Source: an uncultured Bacilli bacterium (GTDB lineage Bacteria > Bacillota_I > Bacilli_A > RF39 > UBA660). Taken from it: DNA of 44,017 nt. The stretch lies in the NCBI GenBank assembly GCA_947623735.1, contig CANQHE010000006.1:1-44017 (forward strand). Reading direction: 5' to 3'. Made by a program: the position numbers and the translations under genes. Positions 19,360 to 29,582 of this stretch are shown one piece after another. How positions within the stretch are numbered: the stretch's first letter is position 1; each line of letters opens with the position of its first letter. The notes beneath the pieces are model-generated. The model ran no database searches. It worked only from the letters and a program-made list of their open reading frames with translations, and was not told the DNA's origin.

Positions 19360-19381
19360 AGAAAAAAGATACCTAAGTATC
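19360..19381 (-). terminator. Terminator after cysteine desulfurase gene
   Basis: minus strand AGATACttagGTATCTTTTTT. Confidence 0.65.
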
Positions 19382-20529
19382 TAATCAAACTTTCTAATAA
19401 GACCACTAAGCCTTGCATAAACTTCTTCAAAAGTACTAATAAAACGATTAACTTCATCAGTTGTTGTAAGATGTGATAAACTAATTCTTATTGTTGATGA
19501 AGCCCGCACTTTATCATCATATATAGCATATACACTAGTTGATAAATTTCCACTTGAACAAGCGGTATTACTACTTACATATATTTCATTTTCTTCTAAA
19601 GCATGTAAAAATGTTTCAGCTTTAATATTTCTTAAACTAATATTTAAAATATGCGGTATTGAATATTTTGTTTTATTAATCATTACTCCTTCATATTTAC
19701 TTAAAGCATCAACTATCTTCATATTTAATCTTTCAATAAATCTTTCTCTTTTCTCAATATCAGTTGTCGAAAGTCTCACAGCTTTTGATAATGCGACAAT
19801 TAAAGGTACTGCTGGTGTTCCTGGACTAAGCATATTACTTTTACCAGAACCATATAATATCGGAGTTAAATTAACACTATTATTTTTATATAAAACCCCT
19901 ATTCCTTTCGGTCCATATATTTTATGTCCTGTAAATGTTGCCATATCAACATCATGAAAATTAACACTTACTTTTCCAACCGCTTGAGTCATATCTGAAT
20001 GAATTATTGTCTCAGGATTTTCTTTCTTAACAATTTGTCTAATCATTTTTAAAGGTTGTCTAACCCCTGTTTCACTATTAACCGCGCATATACTTACTAA
20101 AATTGTTTCAGGTTTAATTAAACTTTTAAGGTCTTCAAAATCTATCAAACCTTCTTCATCATTTTTAACATAACTAATTTCAAAACCTAAACCTTCCAAA
20201 TAATCACATATCGCATAGACACTAGGATGTTCCAATCTTGATGTAATAATATGTCTTCCCTTTTTATGATTTTGCAAAGCACACCCAATAATAGCAATAT
20301 TATTTGATGCTGTCGCTCCACTAGTATATGTTATTTCGGTATCTTGAATCCCAAAAATTTCCGCGATTTGTTTAGTTGCACTATTCATTAAATTCTTAGT
20401 TTTAACCCCAAGTTCATGAATTGAATTAGGATTCCCAAAAAAATCTTTACTCGTTCTATTATATGTATCTAGTACTTCAAACCCCACTGGTGTTGTTGCA
20501 CTATAATCTAAATATATCATTTGTACCAC
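19381..20529 (-). CDS. Cysteine desulfurase (NifS/IscS-like)
   Basis: IYLDYSATTPV, YTSGATASNN, HSDMTQAVGKV, TGHKIYGPKGIGVLY, SSNTACSSG. Confidence 0.93.
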   Translation of the reverse strand: MVQMIYLDYSATTPVGFEVLDTYNRTSKDFFGNPNSIHELGVKTKNLMNSATKQIAEIFGIQDTEITYTSGATASNNIAIIGCALQNHKKGRHIITSRLEHPSVYAICDYLEGLGFEISYVKNDEEGLIDFEDLKSLIKPETILVSICAVNSETGVRQPLKMIRQIVKKENPETIIHSDMTQAVGKVSVNFHDVDMATFTGHKIYGPKGIGVLYKNNSVNLTPILYGSGKSNMLSPGTPAVPLIVALSKAVRLSTTDIEKRERFIERLNMKIVDALSKYEGVMINKTKYSIPHILNISLRNIKAETFLHALEENEIYVSSNTACSSGNLSTSVYAIYDDKVRASSTIRISLSHLTTTDEVNRFISTFEEVYARLSGLIRKFD

Positions 20530-20611
20530 CTACTCCTTATTATACAAAATTTTCCCCTATCTTTCTACCTGAAAATTATTTTTTATTCTTTTTTACTATT
20601 TTATGACACAA

Positions 20612-21745
20612 TTATTTTTTATTAAGAATTAACTTCTGATAAATATCTATCGCTTTATTTGTAACATTTAAAGCACTATATTTACTTGCTACTTTCCTTA
20701 ATACTTCTTCATCATACTTATCTATATTTTGATAAACATCAACTATTTTCTGAGCCATTTCTTCTATATTTCCCACATCTACTAATTTGCCACATTTATT
20801 ATCAATATATTCTTCTGGTCCCAAACATTTTGTAGCTACTACTGGCATTCCACTGGCAAGTGCTTCTACTCCGGGAATACAAAAAGTTTCTTTTTCACTT
20901 GCAATTACAAAAACATTATGTCTTAAAAGTTCTTTTCTAATCTCTTCTTTATTAAGTCTTCCTAAAAAATTAACTTTATCTTCCATTTTAAGTTCTAAAC
21001 ATCTATTCTTATATTTATCTTCATAAAAACCATCCCCAATAATAGTTAAAGTAGCTTTTATTTGATATTTTTCATTTATTATTTTTAAAGCTTCAATTAT
21101 ATCATCAATTCTTTTGCCTTTTCTTAAAGCCGATACTGTAATTAATTTTAAATCTTTAATCTTTGCTCTTTTCCCATTAAAATATTCAGTATCAACTAAA
21201 TTAGGAATCACATCACATTTAATATCTTTTGCCATATAATTACTCACGGTTGTAAAATAACTATTTTCTAAAGTATACTCCCCATATTTTTTATAAACTT
21301 CATCTTGAAAAAATCTTTTAAAATAAGAAGAATGTTCCGTTACTACGACTGGAATATTATATTTTTTCCCTAAAACAGCCGCGGCATAACCTGAAGGAAT
21401 AGTAACCTGGGCATGTATTACATCAGGCTTTTCATTATATTTCAAATATTTCTGATAAGCCTTATCCAAAACTTTCACATATTTCTTTAATTGTAAATCC
21501 ATACTGATAATACCAATATCTATCATCTTTCTTATATAAACATCATAATTATTTTGTTTATCAATTTCCCATTTACTCATAAAAGGATATTTTAAAAGCG
21601 ATGTAATCCGTTGTCTATCAATAAAAAGCATATTAACCTTTATATTATCTCTTGCCCCTAATGCCTCACAAAACTCTTTATGATAAATCCCCATTAATTT
21701 ATCTTCCCCATTAGGATACCAAGCGGGAATTATAAGTACGTTCAT
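20612..21745 (-). CDS. Glycosyltransferase family 4/1
   Basis: IIPAWYPN...GIYHKEF; TVSALRKGKRIDDIIEAL; NVFVIASEKETFCIPGVEALASGMPVVATKCLGPEEYI. Confidence 0.85.
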   Translation of the reverse strand: MNVLIIPAWYPNGEDKLMGIYHKEFCEALGARDNIKVNMLFIDRQRITSLLKYPFMSKWEIDKQNNYDVYIRKMIDIGIISMDLQLKKYVKVLDKAYQKYLKYNEKPDVIHAQVTIPSGYAAAVLGKKYNIPVVVTEHSSYFKRFFQDEVYKKYGEYTLENSYFTTVSNYMAKDIKCDVIPNLVDTEYFNGKRAKIKDLKLITVSALRKGKRIDDIIEALKIINEKYQIKATLTIIGDGFYEDKYKNRCLELKMEDKVNFLGRLNKEEIRKELLRHNVFVIASEKETFCIPGVEALASGMPVVATKCLGPEEYIDNKCGKLVDVGNIEEMAQKIVDVYQNIDKYDEEVLRKVASKYSALNVTNKAIDIYQKLILNKK

Positions 21746-21807
21746 TAATACCTCTCCTATCTATTTATAGTATATCATACTTTTTCTAAAATTTAATAAA
21801 TATCACA

Positions 21808-21838
21808 AAAAAAACTATCTTTTTTTAAGATAGCTATT
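21808..21838 (-). terminator. Terminator downstream of ftsZ
   Basis: minus strand AGCTATCTT-aaaaa-AAGATAGTTTTTTTT. Confidence 0.75.
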
Positions 21839-21840
21839 TA

Positions 21841-22932
21841 TTAAAATCTATCATCATCTTTATTATTTCTTAAAAATGGTGGTATATCATATTCATCACT
21901 CGCGGCTTGAACTGGTTCTGGTTGTCTTCTCTTAGGTAAAGTAGTTTCATCAGAGAATAATACTTCTTCTGCTTCACCTTCATCTTCAAATCCTGTTGCA
22001 ATTACGGTAACAATAACTTCATCAGTTAAATTATCATTTTGAATAGCACCGAAAATAATATTGACATCATTATTCGCGGCTGCTCTAACTGTTTCTACCG
22101 CATCTTCAATTTCAAACAATGTTAAGTTAGGTCCACCAGTAACATTTACTATTGCATTAGTTGCTCCTTCAATTGTTGCTTCAAGTAAAGAATTAGCCAC
22201 AGCTTGTCTTGCAGCTTCAATAGCTCTATTTTCACCAGCATTACAACCTATACCAATAATGGCGGTTCCACTTTTTTGCATAACTGTTTTAACATCCGCA
22301 AAGTCTAGATTTATAATTCCAGTAACGGCAATCAAATCAGAAATAGATTGCACCCCACGATGTAAAACATTATCAACTTCTTTAAAAGCATCTTTAAATG
22401 ATGTATTTCTATCAATTATATCTCTTAGTTTATCATTTGGAATAACAATTAAGGTATCAACATGTTTCTTTAACTCTTCTAGTCCAAGTAAAGCATTCTC
22501 CATTCTTCTTTTACCTTCAAATCTAAATGGTTTAGTGACAATACCGACTGTTAAAGCCCCTGATTCTTGCGCAATTTCGGCAATAACTGGCGCGGCACCT
22601 GTTCCAGTTCCACCACCCATACCACAAGCAACAAAGACCATGTCAGCTCCTTTTATAACTTCTTCTAAGTCAGCTTTAGATTCAATCGCCGCGGCTCTTC
22701 CTATCTCCGGATTAGCTCCTGCTCCTAAACCTTCGGTAATCGTAGAACCTATCTGTACTTTATTTTCACAACTTGAAGCATTAAGTACTTGTAAATCAGT
22801 ATTTACAACAATAAATTCTACACCTTTAACTCCTTCTTCAATCATTCGGTTAACTGCATTATTACCGCCGCCGCCTACTCCAACGACTTTTATTTTAGCT
22901 ATTTGATCCATTTGTAAACCGTTCATATGCAT
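21841..22932 (-). CDS. ftsZ: Cell division protein FtsZ
   Basis: [32 protein letters not shown]-terminal IPPFLRN. Confidence 0.98.
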   Translation of the reverse strand: MHMNGLQMDQIAKIKVVGVGGGGNNAVNRMIEEGVKGVEFIVVNTDLQVLNASSCENKVQIGSTITEGLGAGANPEIGRAAAIESKADLEEVIKGADMVFVACGMGGGTGTGAAPVIAEIAQESGALTVGIVTKPFRFEGKRRMENALLGLEELKKHVDTLIVIPNDKLRDIIDRNTSFKDAFKEVDNVLHRGVQSISDLIAVTGIINLDFADVKTVMQKSGTAIIGIGCNAGENRAIEAARQAVANSLLEATIEGATNAIVNVTGGPNLTLFEIEDAVETVRAAANNDVNIIFGAIQNDNLTDEVIVTVIATGFEDEGEAEEVLFSDETTLPKRRQPEPVQAASDEYDIPPFLRNNKDDDRF

Positions 22933-22938
22933 CTCTCC

Positions 22939-24183
22939 TTAACTATCAAAAAAATATCCAAATAATTTTCCTAATATTGAATTTTCATTTATATTAACTT
23001 TCTTATGGGCTCCACTAAGTGCTTCTAACTCATCTAAATTAAAAACTGAATACTCTTTATTCTTAAGTTTTAATCTCTCATTATAATACTTAATAGTTCC
23101 AATACCTGTGCTATACTTATTATTCCTAACACCTACAATATCTATTTTACCAAGAATATGTGATTTAGTAAAGACTTTATCAAGCAAATTGTTAAAATCT
23201 CCTAACTCGGTTGTTCCTCCTGTTACTATTATATAATCAATATTCTTTTTCGTAAGTAAATTCATTTGTTTTTTAGCTAAACCAAGTATTTCCTCTAATC
23301 TACTCTCAATAATTTCACATAAATCTTTTTGATTTATTACTACTGTCTCTCCAAGTCTATCAGTTAAACTTATCTTTTCTTCGGGTAAAGCTAAATCCGG
23401 AACTGCAAGTCCTAAGTTTTCCTTTATATGTTTAGCATCTTTCTTGGTTATTTTATAAATATAAGCAATATCATTATCAACATTAGCTCCTCCAAGTTCA
23501 ACTACCTCTGACTTGGTAAGTATTCCTTTATTATATATTGAAACAGTTGTCGTTCCCTCACCTATATTTATTAAAGCACTAACTCCATTAAGAACAAATT
23601 TATTTTTATTCGCTGCCATATCTCCAAGTGGCGATGAAACTACATCTAATACTTTTACTCCAATTTTTTCTAAAACACTTATAAAAGGACTAATATTTAT
23701 TTTTAAAACTGTTACTAATACTGCTTTAATAGTTAACTTATCTGCAATCATATTAATCGGATTTTTAACTACTTCTTCCCCGTTTATCTTATATCTCGTT
23801 GGGACAATACTTACTAATTCCTCTTCATCACTTATTTTATTATAACTAGCTGCTTGCATAGCTCTTATTAAATCTTGATGCGTAATCACATGGTCTTCAT
23901 TAGTAATAGTCGTACTTCCCTCACTCATACTAACCTCAGTATAATAAGATGGTATTGCAAGTACAACTTCTTTAATAGGTATCCCCAGCATTTCTTCAGC
24001 TTTATGAAATGTTTCTTTTAAAGCCGGTATTAAATCATCCCGACTCGCAATTAACCCTTTTTTTATTCCTTTACTGGGAACTTCTGAGGCACAAAGAACA
24101 TTAAGAGAATTTTTAATAAACTCTCCTACGATTAATTTTATTGAACTTGTTCCAATATCTAAACTAGCAATAATCTTTCTCAT
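22939..24183 (-). CDS. ftsA: Cell division protein FtsA
   Basis: ASLDIGTSSIKLIVGE; LINIGEGTTTVSIY; VVELGGANVDNDIA; VTGGTTEL; directly upstream of ftsZ. Confidence 0.92.
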   Translation of the reverse strand: MRKIIASLDIGTSSIKLIVGEFIKNSLNVLCASEVPSKGIKKGLIASRDDLIPALKETFHKAEEMLGIPIKEVVLAIPSYYTEVSMSEGSTTITNEDHVITHQDLIRAMQAASYNKISDEEELVSIVPTRYKINGEEVVKNPINMIADKLTIKAVLVTVLKINISPFISVLEKIGVKVLDVVSSPLGDMAANKNKFVLNGVSALINIGEGTTTVSIYNKGILTKSEVVELGGANVDNDIAYIYKITKKDAKHIKENLGLAVPDLALPEEKISLTDRLGETVVINQKDLCEIIESRLEEILGLAKKQMNLLTKKNIDYIIVTGGTTELGDFNNLLDKVFTKSHILGKIDIVGVRNNKYSTGIGTIKYYNERLKLKNKEYSVFNLDELEALSGAHKKVNINENSILGKLFGYFFDS

Positions 24184-24245
24184 AGCTTCACCTATTCTTA
24201 TATAATTATACTTTAATTTACCTCCATTTTCAAGCCATATCGCAA

Positions 24246-24334
24246 AAAAGACTTAATTTCTTAATTCTCAAAGTAAAAGCTCTTTTTTAAATTGATGAGT
24301 TTTTACTTTGAGAATTCACCAAAAGACTTAATTT
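24246..24334. repeat. 16-bp perfect inverted repeat flanked by 14-bp direct repeats
   Basis: IR AATTCTCAAAGTAAAA (24263-24278) / TTTTACTTTGAGAATT (24301-24316); DR AAAAGACTTAATTT at 24246-24259 and 24321-24334. Confidence 0.85.
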
Positions 24335-25797
24335 AATTTTCTAACTAGACCTATTCCCCTTAATCCTTCTTCAATTTCTTTTTTAGCCAAAGTTGTTACA
24401 ACAAAATCTAAAGCTTCTCTTTCTTGTCTTAATTTATTTTCTGAAATTATTATATCAACGGTATCTCCTTCTTTTAAAATATAGTTAATTCCTACTTCTT
24501 TTCCATTAACTAAAGCTCTATCAGCTTTATTTCCTAAATCTACACTTAATCTAAAAGCAAAATCTAAAACCGTAGAACCAATAGGCATTTTATATAAAAC
24601 TTTTCCTCGCGAATAAACTTTAACTTGTTTACTTAATACTTCCCGACATACCTGTTCATAAAAACTCCCATCTTCTATTTTATATAATTCTTCTATTTCT
24701 TTAATAGAGGCAATAAAACTATCTCTCTTCGCTAAATAATCTTGAATTTCTTTAATACTTTTATCCGGAAATATTTCTTGTAATACGGCAAAACCATATC
24801 TATTTTGTAAAGCCATTTTAAAAGTAGCTATCCTCATTTGAACACAATGTTCACTAAAACCATGCACTGTCGTATGAATTGCTTTATATCCATTAGGCCT
24901 AGGATTAGATATAAAATCTCTAAAATAACCCGCATTAACGGCATTATATTTTTGATGCAAATGCATAAGGGCTAAATAACAATCACTTAAACTTGCAACT
25001 GAAGTTCGATATATAATTAAATCATGAATATTAGCCATCTTTTGATTTTTCTTATATCCCTCATATAATTCATATAAACTTTTATAATCTCTAACTACTC
25101 TATTATTAATATTTTCTTTATTTAAAATACTTCCAATATTATTTTCTATTTCATCTAATTCTAACTTATGTCTATCAATATAACTTAATAAACTAGCTTC
25201 TAAAACTTTAAACTTTCGCGGATATAATTCTTTAAATGCTAAATCTTCTAATTCACTTTTAACTTTATAAGCCCCTATTCTATCAGCAATCGGCACAAAC
25301 AAATATAATGTTTCTAAACACTTAGCTTTAGCCTTTTCTCTATTCTTTTTAAACTTAATTGTTCGCATATTATGTAATCTATCAGCAAGTTTAATTAATA
25401 TTACTCGATAATCAAGAATCGCTGCTTTAAGTAAAATACATGTATTAGCTCTTTCTTTTTCAGTTTTATTCGTAAAATTTATATTTTTAATTTTTGTAAC
25501 CCCATCTACTAAATTAGCTATATCTAAATTAAATTCTTCTAAAATCTCTTCTTTAGTCGTATCTGTATCTTCTAACACATCATGTAAAAAAGCCGCACAA
25601 ATACTATTTACATCTCTTAAATGCATTTCCTTAAATAGTATCCATGCTACATTAAGAGGATGAGTTATATAATCTTCTCCACTATCCCTTTTTACTCCTT
25701 CATGTTTAATTGAAGCATACTGATAAGCCTTAGTTATTAAGGCTATTTCTTCTTTGGTAAAACATTTTTCTAATTCTAAAACTAAATCTAAAAACAT
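24328..25797 (-). CDS. RelA/SpoT homologue (HD hydrolase + degenerate synthetase + TGS)
   Basis: HPLNVAWIL, AAFLHDVLEDTDTT, LIKLADRLHNMRTIKF; TGS KVLYKMPIGSTVLDFAFRLSVDLGNKADRALVNG. Confidence 0.88.
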   Translation of the reverse strand: MFLDLVLELEKCFTKEEIALITKAYQYASIKHEGVKRDSGEDYITHPLNVAWILFKEMHLRDVNSICAAFLHDVLEDTDTTKEEILEEFNLDIANLVDGVTKIKNINFTNKTEKERANTCILLKAAILDYRVILIKLADRLHNMRTIKFKKNREKAKAKCLETLYLFVPIADRIGAYKVKSELEDLAFKELYPRKFKVLEASLLSYIDRHKLELDEIENNIGSILNKENINNRVVRDYKSLYELYEGYKKNQKMANIHDLIIYRTSVASLSDCYLALMHLHQKYNAVNAGYFRDFISNPRPNGYKAIHTTVHGFSEHCVQMRIATFKMALQNRYGFAVLQEIFPDKSIKEIQDYLAKRDSFIASIKEIEELYKIEDGSFYEQVCREVLSKQVKVYSRGKVLYKMPIGSTVLDFAFRLSVDLGNKADRALVNGKEVGINYILKEGDTVDIIISENKLRQEREALDFVVTTLAKKEIEEGLRGIGLVRKLN

Positions 25798-25889
25798 ATA
25801 TCCCCCTTAAACTCTATTATAAAGTAAAATGTTTAAGATAATGAGATAATAACAAATATCTTTTATTTTGTCAATTACCAAAAATATTT

Positions 25890-27512
25890 TTATTTAAGTT
25901 TTATCTCATAACTAACATTTCTAATATTTAAAACAGCTTCTATATTCGTAGCATTTACTATATCTTTATCTATTTTAAACACTAACTTATCACTATAATT
26001 TACTGGATTAATTAAATCTACATCACTTACATATTCTCTTCCATCTACATCATATTTAATACTCATAAAATCTTCAAAAAAATTTTGATAATTTTTATCT
26101 GAATACATATACATAGATTCATCATCAAGTACTAAATCATAATCCACAACCATTAAAGTATATCTACCAATATCATTACCTGATATCGTTAAAGCATTAT
26201 GTGATGTATAACAATCACTTCCCAAACAATATTCATATTCATAAGGAAATCTTGTCATAAATATAAAATCTTTAATACTAACTTGCGATTTATTTAAATA
26301 AGTACTTCCTAAATTAATATTAGCTCCCATATTAACTTCATTAGAAACTGCTTCACTATCATATTTAACTGGATTAATAGCAATTCTTTTATTTACTGCT
26401 CCAACATTTTCTTTACTATTTCCAAAGCCTGAAAAAACTGCTATTTCAAAATCATTATTAACCAAATATTTATCTATTTCATATACTAAAACATATTTAT
26501 TTTCACTAACCCCTTTAATAGGAGAACCATCATAAGGATCAGCAAAATCTCTAAAATAGTTACTAACATTTAAATTAGGTGATATATACCTTTTATTAAC
26601 TTTTAATTGAACATTAGGATAATTAAAAGGATGATCTTCTCTATATCTATTATTAATCTTTACAACTATTGCAATATATACTTTATCATTTTTAATAGTT
26701 TTACCCTTTAAATCATAACTAGACATATAAGAATTTTCTACTGTCATATTTAAATAGCCAAAAGCAATTGTATCTTTTTCTCTATATACTTTATCATGTA
26801 CTTCACTATTTACAAACAAAGTTGTCGCAAGTATTCCCGCCAAAACTATAAATATAACCGTAAATATAAACTTATTTTCTTTATAATAATATCCTAACTC
26901 TCTTATAAATCTTCTTATATTTCTTTTAGTTTTATAAGTATCTCTTCCTACCAAAAACTCAAATTCTTCACTATCTTCCGCACTAATCTTTAAATCTTCA
27001 ATATCACTTTTAAAATTAAACTGTTTGATATTAAAACCAACACCCCGAACAGCCGTAAATATAATAATTATATATTGACTATAATGTACAATCAAACATA
27101 AATCTCTAATAATTCTTGCAAAAGTACTATCCAAAGTATCATTTTCAATCATTCGAAATATTACAAACGCTCCAGTAAGTAAACCAAACATTGCAATATA
27201 ATATATTATTCCCGCCCCATAATATTTAGTTGGTTTATCTTTAAGTTGTAATACAAATGCTAAAATTATAAAAATAGCCAGGATAAGTACTACAGATATA
27301 TACATAAATATATTAACATAATTATTAGCCAAATTAGCCAAAGGTATTGCTGAACTAACCATGTAACCATTACTAACATAATCTCGAAAAAATACCATTA
27401 TTTCTCTAGTTTGAGTAAGTAAATATATCATTGGTATTAATAATATTAAATGTATAATTCTAAAATGTTTAATAATAAATGCATATGGTTTTTTAAGTAT
27501 CATAATTAACAC
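25890..27512 (-). CDS. Hypothetical multi-TM membrane protein with extracytoplasmic domain
   Basis: Several N-terminal TM segments, further TM FIFTVIFIVLAGILATTLFV, then long polar domain. Confidence 0.7.
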   Translation of the reverse strand: MLIMILKKPYAFIIKHFRIIHLILLIPMIYLLTQTREIMVFFRDYVSNGYMVSSAIPLANLANNYVNIFMYISVVLILAIFIILAFVLQLKDKPTKYYGAGIIYYIAMFGLLTGAFVIFRMIENDTLDSTFARIIRDLCLIVHYSQYIIIIFTAVRGVGFNIKQFNFKSDIEDLKISAEDSEEFEFLVGRDTYKTKRNIRRFIRELGYYYKENKFIFTVIFIVLAGILATTLFVNSEVHDKVYREKDTIAFGYLNMTVENSYMSSYDLKGKTIKNDKVYIAIVVKINNRYREDHPFNYPNVQLKVNKRYISPNLNVSNYFRDFADPYDGSPIKGVSENKYVLVYEIDKYLVNNDFEIAVFSGFGNSKENVGAVNKRIAINPVKYDSEAVSNEVNMGANINLGSTYLNKSQVSIKDFIFMTRFPYEYEYCLGSDCYTSHNALTISGNDIGRYTLMVVDYDLVLDDESMYMYSDKNYQNFFEDFMSIKYDVDGREYVSDVDLINPVNYSDKLVFKIDKDIVNATNIEAVLNIRNVSYEIKLK

Positions 27513-27579
27513 CTACCATTATAATTTTAACAAACTAATTGCCCTTTGTAAATTATTTTAAAAAAATTTGAGAAAACTG

Positions 27580-27608
27580 TTGACAAAATCGTCTTTATCC
27601 TTTAATAT
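27580..27608 (+). promoter_or_regulatory. Consensus sigma-A promoter driving the candidate sRNA
   Basis: TTGACA (27580-27585) - 17 bp - TAATAT (27603-27608). Confidence 0.8.
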
Positions 27609-27614
27609 AACAAT

Positions 27615-27714
27615 CACCAATTCACTTAACAAGGCGAATTGGTGCTAGTATCACACTAGTCAACCCCTTTTTATTCTTTTTGAAGCTGTCTTCAGGGGGC
27701 AGCTTCTTTTTTTT
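27615..27714 (+). ncRNA. Candidate ~100-nt structured small RNA
   Basis: Consensus promoter; 9-bp stem CACCAATTC/GAATTGGTG; stem CTAGT/ACTAG; C-rich linker CAACCCC; terminator; no plus-strand ORF downstream. Confidence 0.65.
27682..27714 (+). terminator. Strong rho-independent terminator
   Basis: GAAGCTG-tcttcaggggg-CAGCTTC-TTTTTTTT. Confidence 0.9.
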
Positions 27715-27810
27715 ACTCAAAAAAGATAGAGAGTAACCTCTATCATGGAGTTTCTTCCTGCCCATATATAAATTCGAAAGCAATATGAGCAAGCGATAAT
27801 TTATTTTTAA

Positions 27811-29421
27811 TTAAGATGTTTGGACTACGTATGGATTAGTTGTTGTGCCTGCTGGTTTATCATTATCGAAGGTAAAGGTTGTATCAGCTTTGAGATTTAT
27901 TACTGGGCGCACACCATTATAGTTGTTCACGAAGCCGTAGCCGAGGAGGCCACTATCATACACATAGAACACGCGAGCATCGCTGCCGCTAAAGTGAGAC
28001 GGAGACATTGTCCAATAATACTGATTTGTATATAACCAATATCCATTATTGGCTGTTCCATAAAATCCTCCCGCATGTATTACTTCATCCATGGTGATTA
28101 AGCCTACTGGTACAGGAAGTGCATTATTTCCTTCTACTTTTCCATTACTTCCATTTGTCCAACCACTCGTTGCACTTGGATCTGTATATAAATCTCTTTT
28201 TTGTGCTTCTGTCTTAACTTCTTTTGTACTTAAATCTACTCCACACTTGAATGTAGCAGTTTGTTCATCTGTATTATAACTAGTACTATTTGCCTGCCAT
28301 ACTTTTTCTGCTCCATATACTGTTGCTGTACTTCCATAGCCCAAATTTTCTGTTCCTGAATAAGTACTTCCATGAGGATTTGTTGTATATGTTCTATCTC
28401 CGCAAAAACCTGTATCTACATCTATTTTAGTTGATAAATCTCCTAAATTTGTTTTATTTTCATACCAATATACTATTTCTTGTAATACTCTACTTTGTAC
28501 ATCAGATTTATGGGCTGTATCATAACTTGTACTTGCAACTCCATTTGCTCCCCCATACATATATCCTACATACTTATTATCATCATCATTTGTATTAAAT
28601 CTTACTGATTTTGGATCACTACTAACTGCTGGCGTTCTTGGCGTAATCATTGTATCTACACCGGTTGGACTTGGAGCTGTTTTATTACTACTACTTGTTC
28701 CAGCATAGATTAATCGTATTGTTCCATTTCCATTTATGCGGATGATTCGCCACCAAATATAATTACTGCCTTCTTGTCCAAAGACTACCCAGTTATTTGT
28801 TCCACTTTCTTTTCCTCTATAATAATAACTTGTTCCAAAGTCATCATTTGCTTTACATATCATGGCATTTGTACTCTCTACTCCTGGTATTTTGTCAACT
28901 CCATCTGCACTTGCTTCTGGACAACTTGCATTTATTGTAGCATTCCCAAGTAATGTTTTACATGTTGTATCTCCTTCTTCACATAAAGGTGGTAAACTTT
29001 CTTCAAAATACAAATGACATTTAGTTCCTTTTTTACTATATGGACTTACACTTATTGTTTTACTTTCTTTATCAAAATTTATTGTTAAACTTTCATTCTT
29101 TACATCTTCAAAACTATTATCTTCTTTTGTATACTTCTCCGTACAATAACTTTTTTCTTCATTTATAACATAATTACCATCTTGTATCTCATTTACAACT
29201 TGATAATCACTATCACTTAACCCCTTTACTCTTATTTCTACCAATTCAAAATCAACTAATGTATAGTTAATTGTCCCAGTGGCTAGTTTTCTACTTTCTA
29301 CTAACTTATACTTTGCTCTTGTAAAAAATAAATTTATTACTATTACTAATATAAATGCTATTACAAAGCCTATTAATATTCCCTTTTTCCCATTTACATA
29401 ATTTATTTTCTCAAACTTCAA
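27811..29421 (-). CDS. Secreted/anchored surface protein with C-terminal lectin-like variable domain (cassette copy 2)
   Basis: N-terminal hydrophobic GILIGFVIAFILVIVINLFF; C-terminal WWRIIRINGNGTIRLIYAG...YWTMSPSHFSGSDARVFYVYDSGLLGYGFVNNYNGVRPVINLKADTTF, paralogous to 9620-11647. Confidence 0.8.
   Translation of the reverse strand: MKFEKINYVNGKKGILIGFVIAFILVIVINLFFTRAKYKLVESRKLATGTINYTLVDFELVEIRVKGLSDSDYQVVNEIQDGNYVINEEKSYCTEKYTKEDNSFEDVKNESLTINFDKESKTISVSPYSKKGTKCHLYFEESLPPLCEEGDTTCKTLLGNATINASCPEASADGVDKIPGVESTNAMICKANDDFGTSYYYRGKESGTNNWVVFGQEGSNYIWWRIIRINGNGTIRLIYAGTSSSNKTAPSPTGVDTMITPRTPAVSSDPKSVRFNTNDDDNKYVGYMYGGANGVASTSYDTAHKSDVQSRVLQEIVYWYENKTNLGDLSTKIDVDTGFCGDRTYTTNPHGSTYSGTENLGYGSTATVYGAEKVWQANSTSYNTDEQTATFKCGVDLSTKEVKTEAQKRDLYTDPSATSGWTNGSNGKVEGNNALPVPVGLITMDEVIHAGGFYGTANNGYWLYTNQYYWTMSPSHFSGSDARVFYVYDSGLLGYGFVNNYNGVRPVINLKADTTFTFDNDKPAGTTTNPYVVQTS
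27905..28012 (-). other. Hypervariable GC-rich segment (DGR-VR-like) in surface protein copy 2
   Basis: 53% GC by hand count over 27901-28000; identical flanks and divergent NNY codons compared with 9714-9822. Confidence 0.6.
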
Positions 29422-29477
29422 GTTTATCTTCCTTTCTATTTTATCAAATATATTAGTTTTTTCTAACTTATATTTAA

Positions 29478-29506
29478 ATTATAAACTTGTAAATAGAAAA
29501 AGTCAA
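29478..29506 (-). promoter_or_regulatory. Sigma-A-type promoter for surface protein copy 2
   Basis: TTGACT-N17-TATAAT on the minus strand. Confidence 0.8.
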
Positions 29507-29582
29507 TAAGTTTTGTCGTATAATTCCAGTGAATTAAGACAAATTACAAGAAATATGGCAAAATTTATATGGTGAATATTTA

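Noticed and set aside
22061-22906. 281-aa plus-strand ORF opposite ftsZ (and 23513-23845 opposite ftsA)
   Set aside because: Shadow ORF on a conserved gene; composition is that of the reverse complement and no RBS is evident
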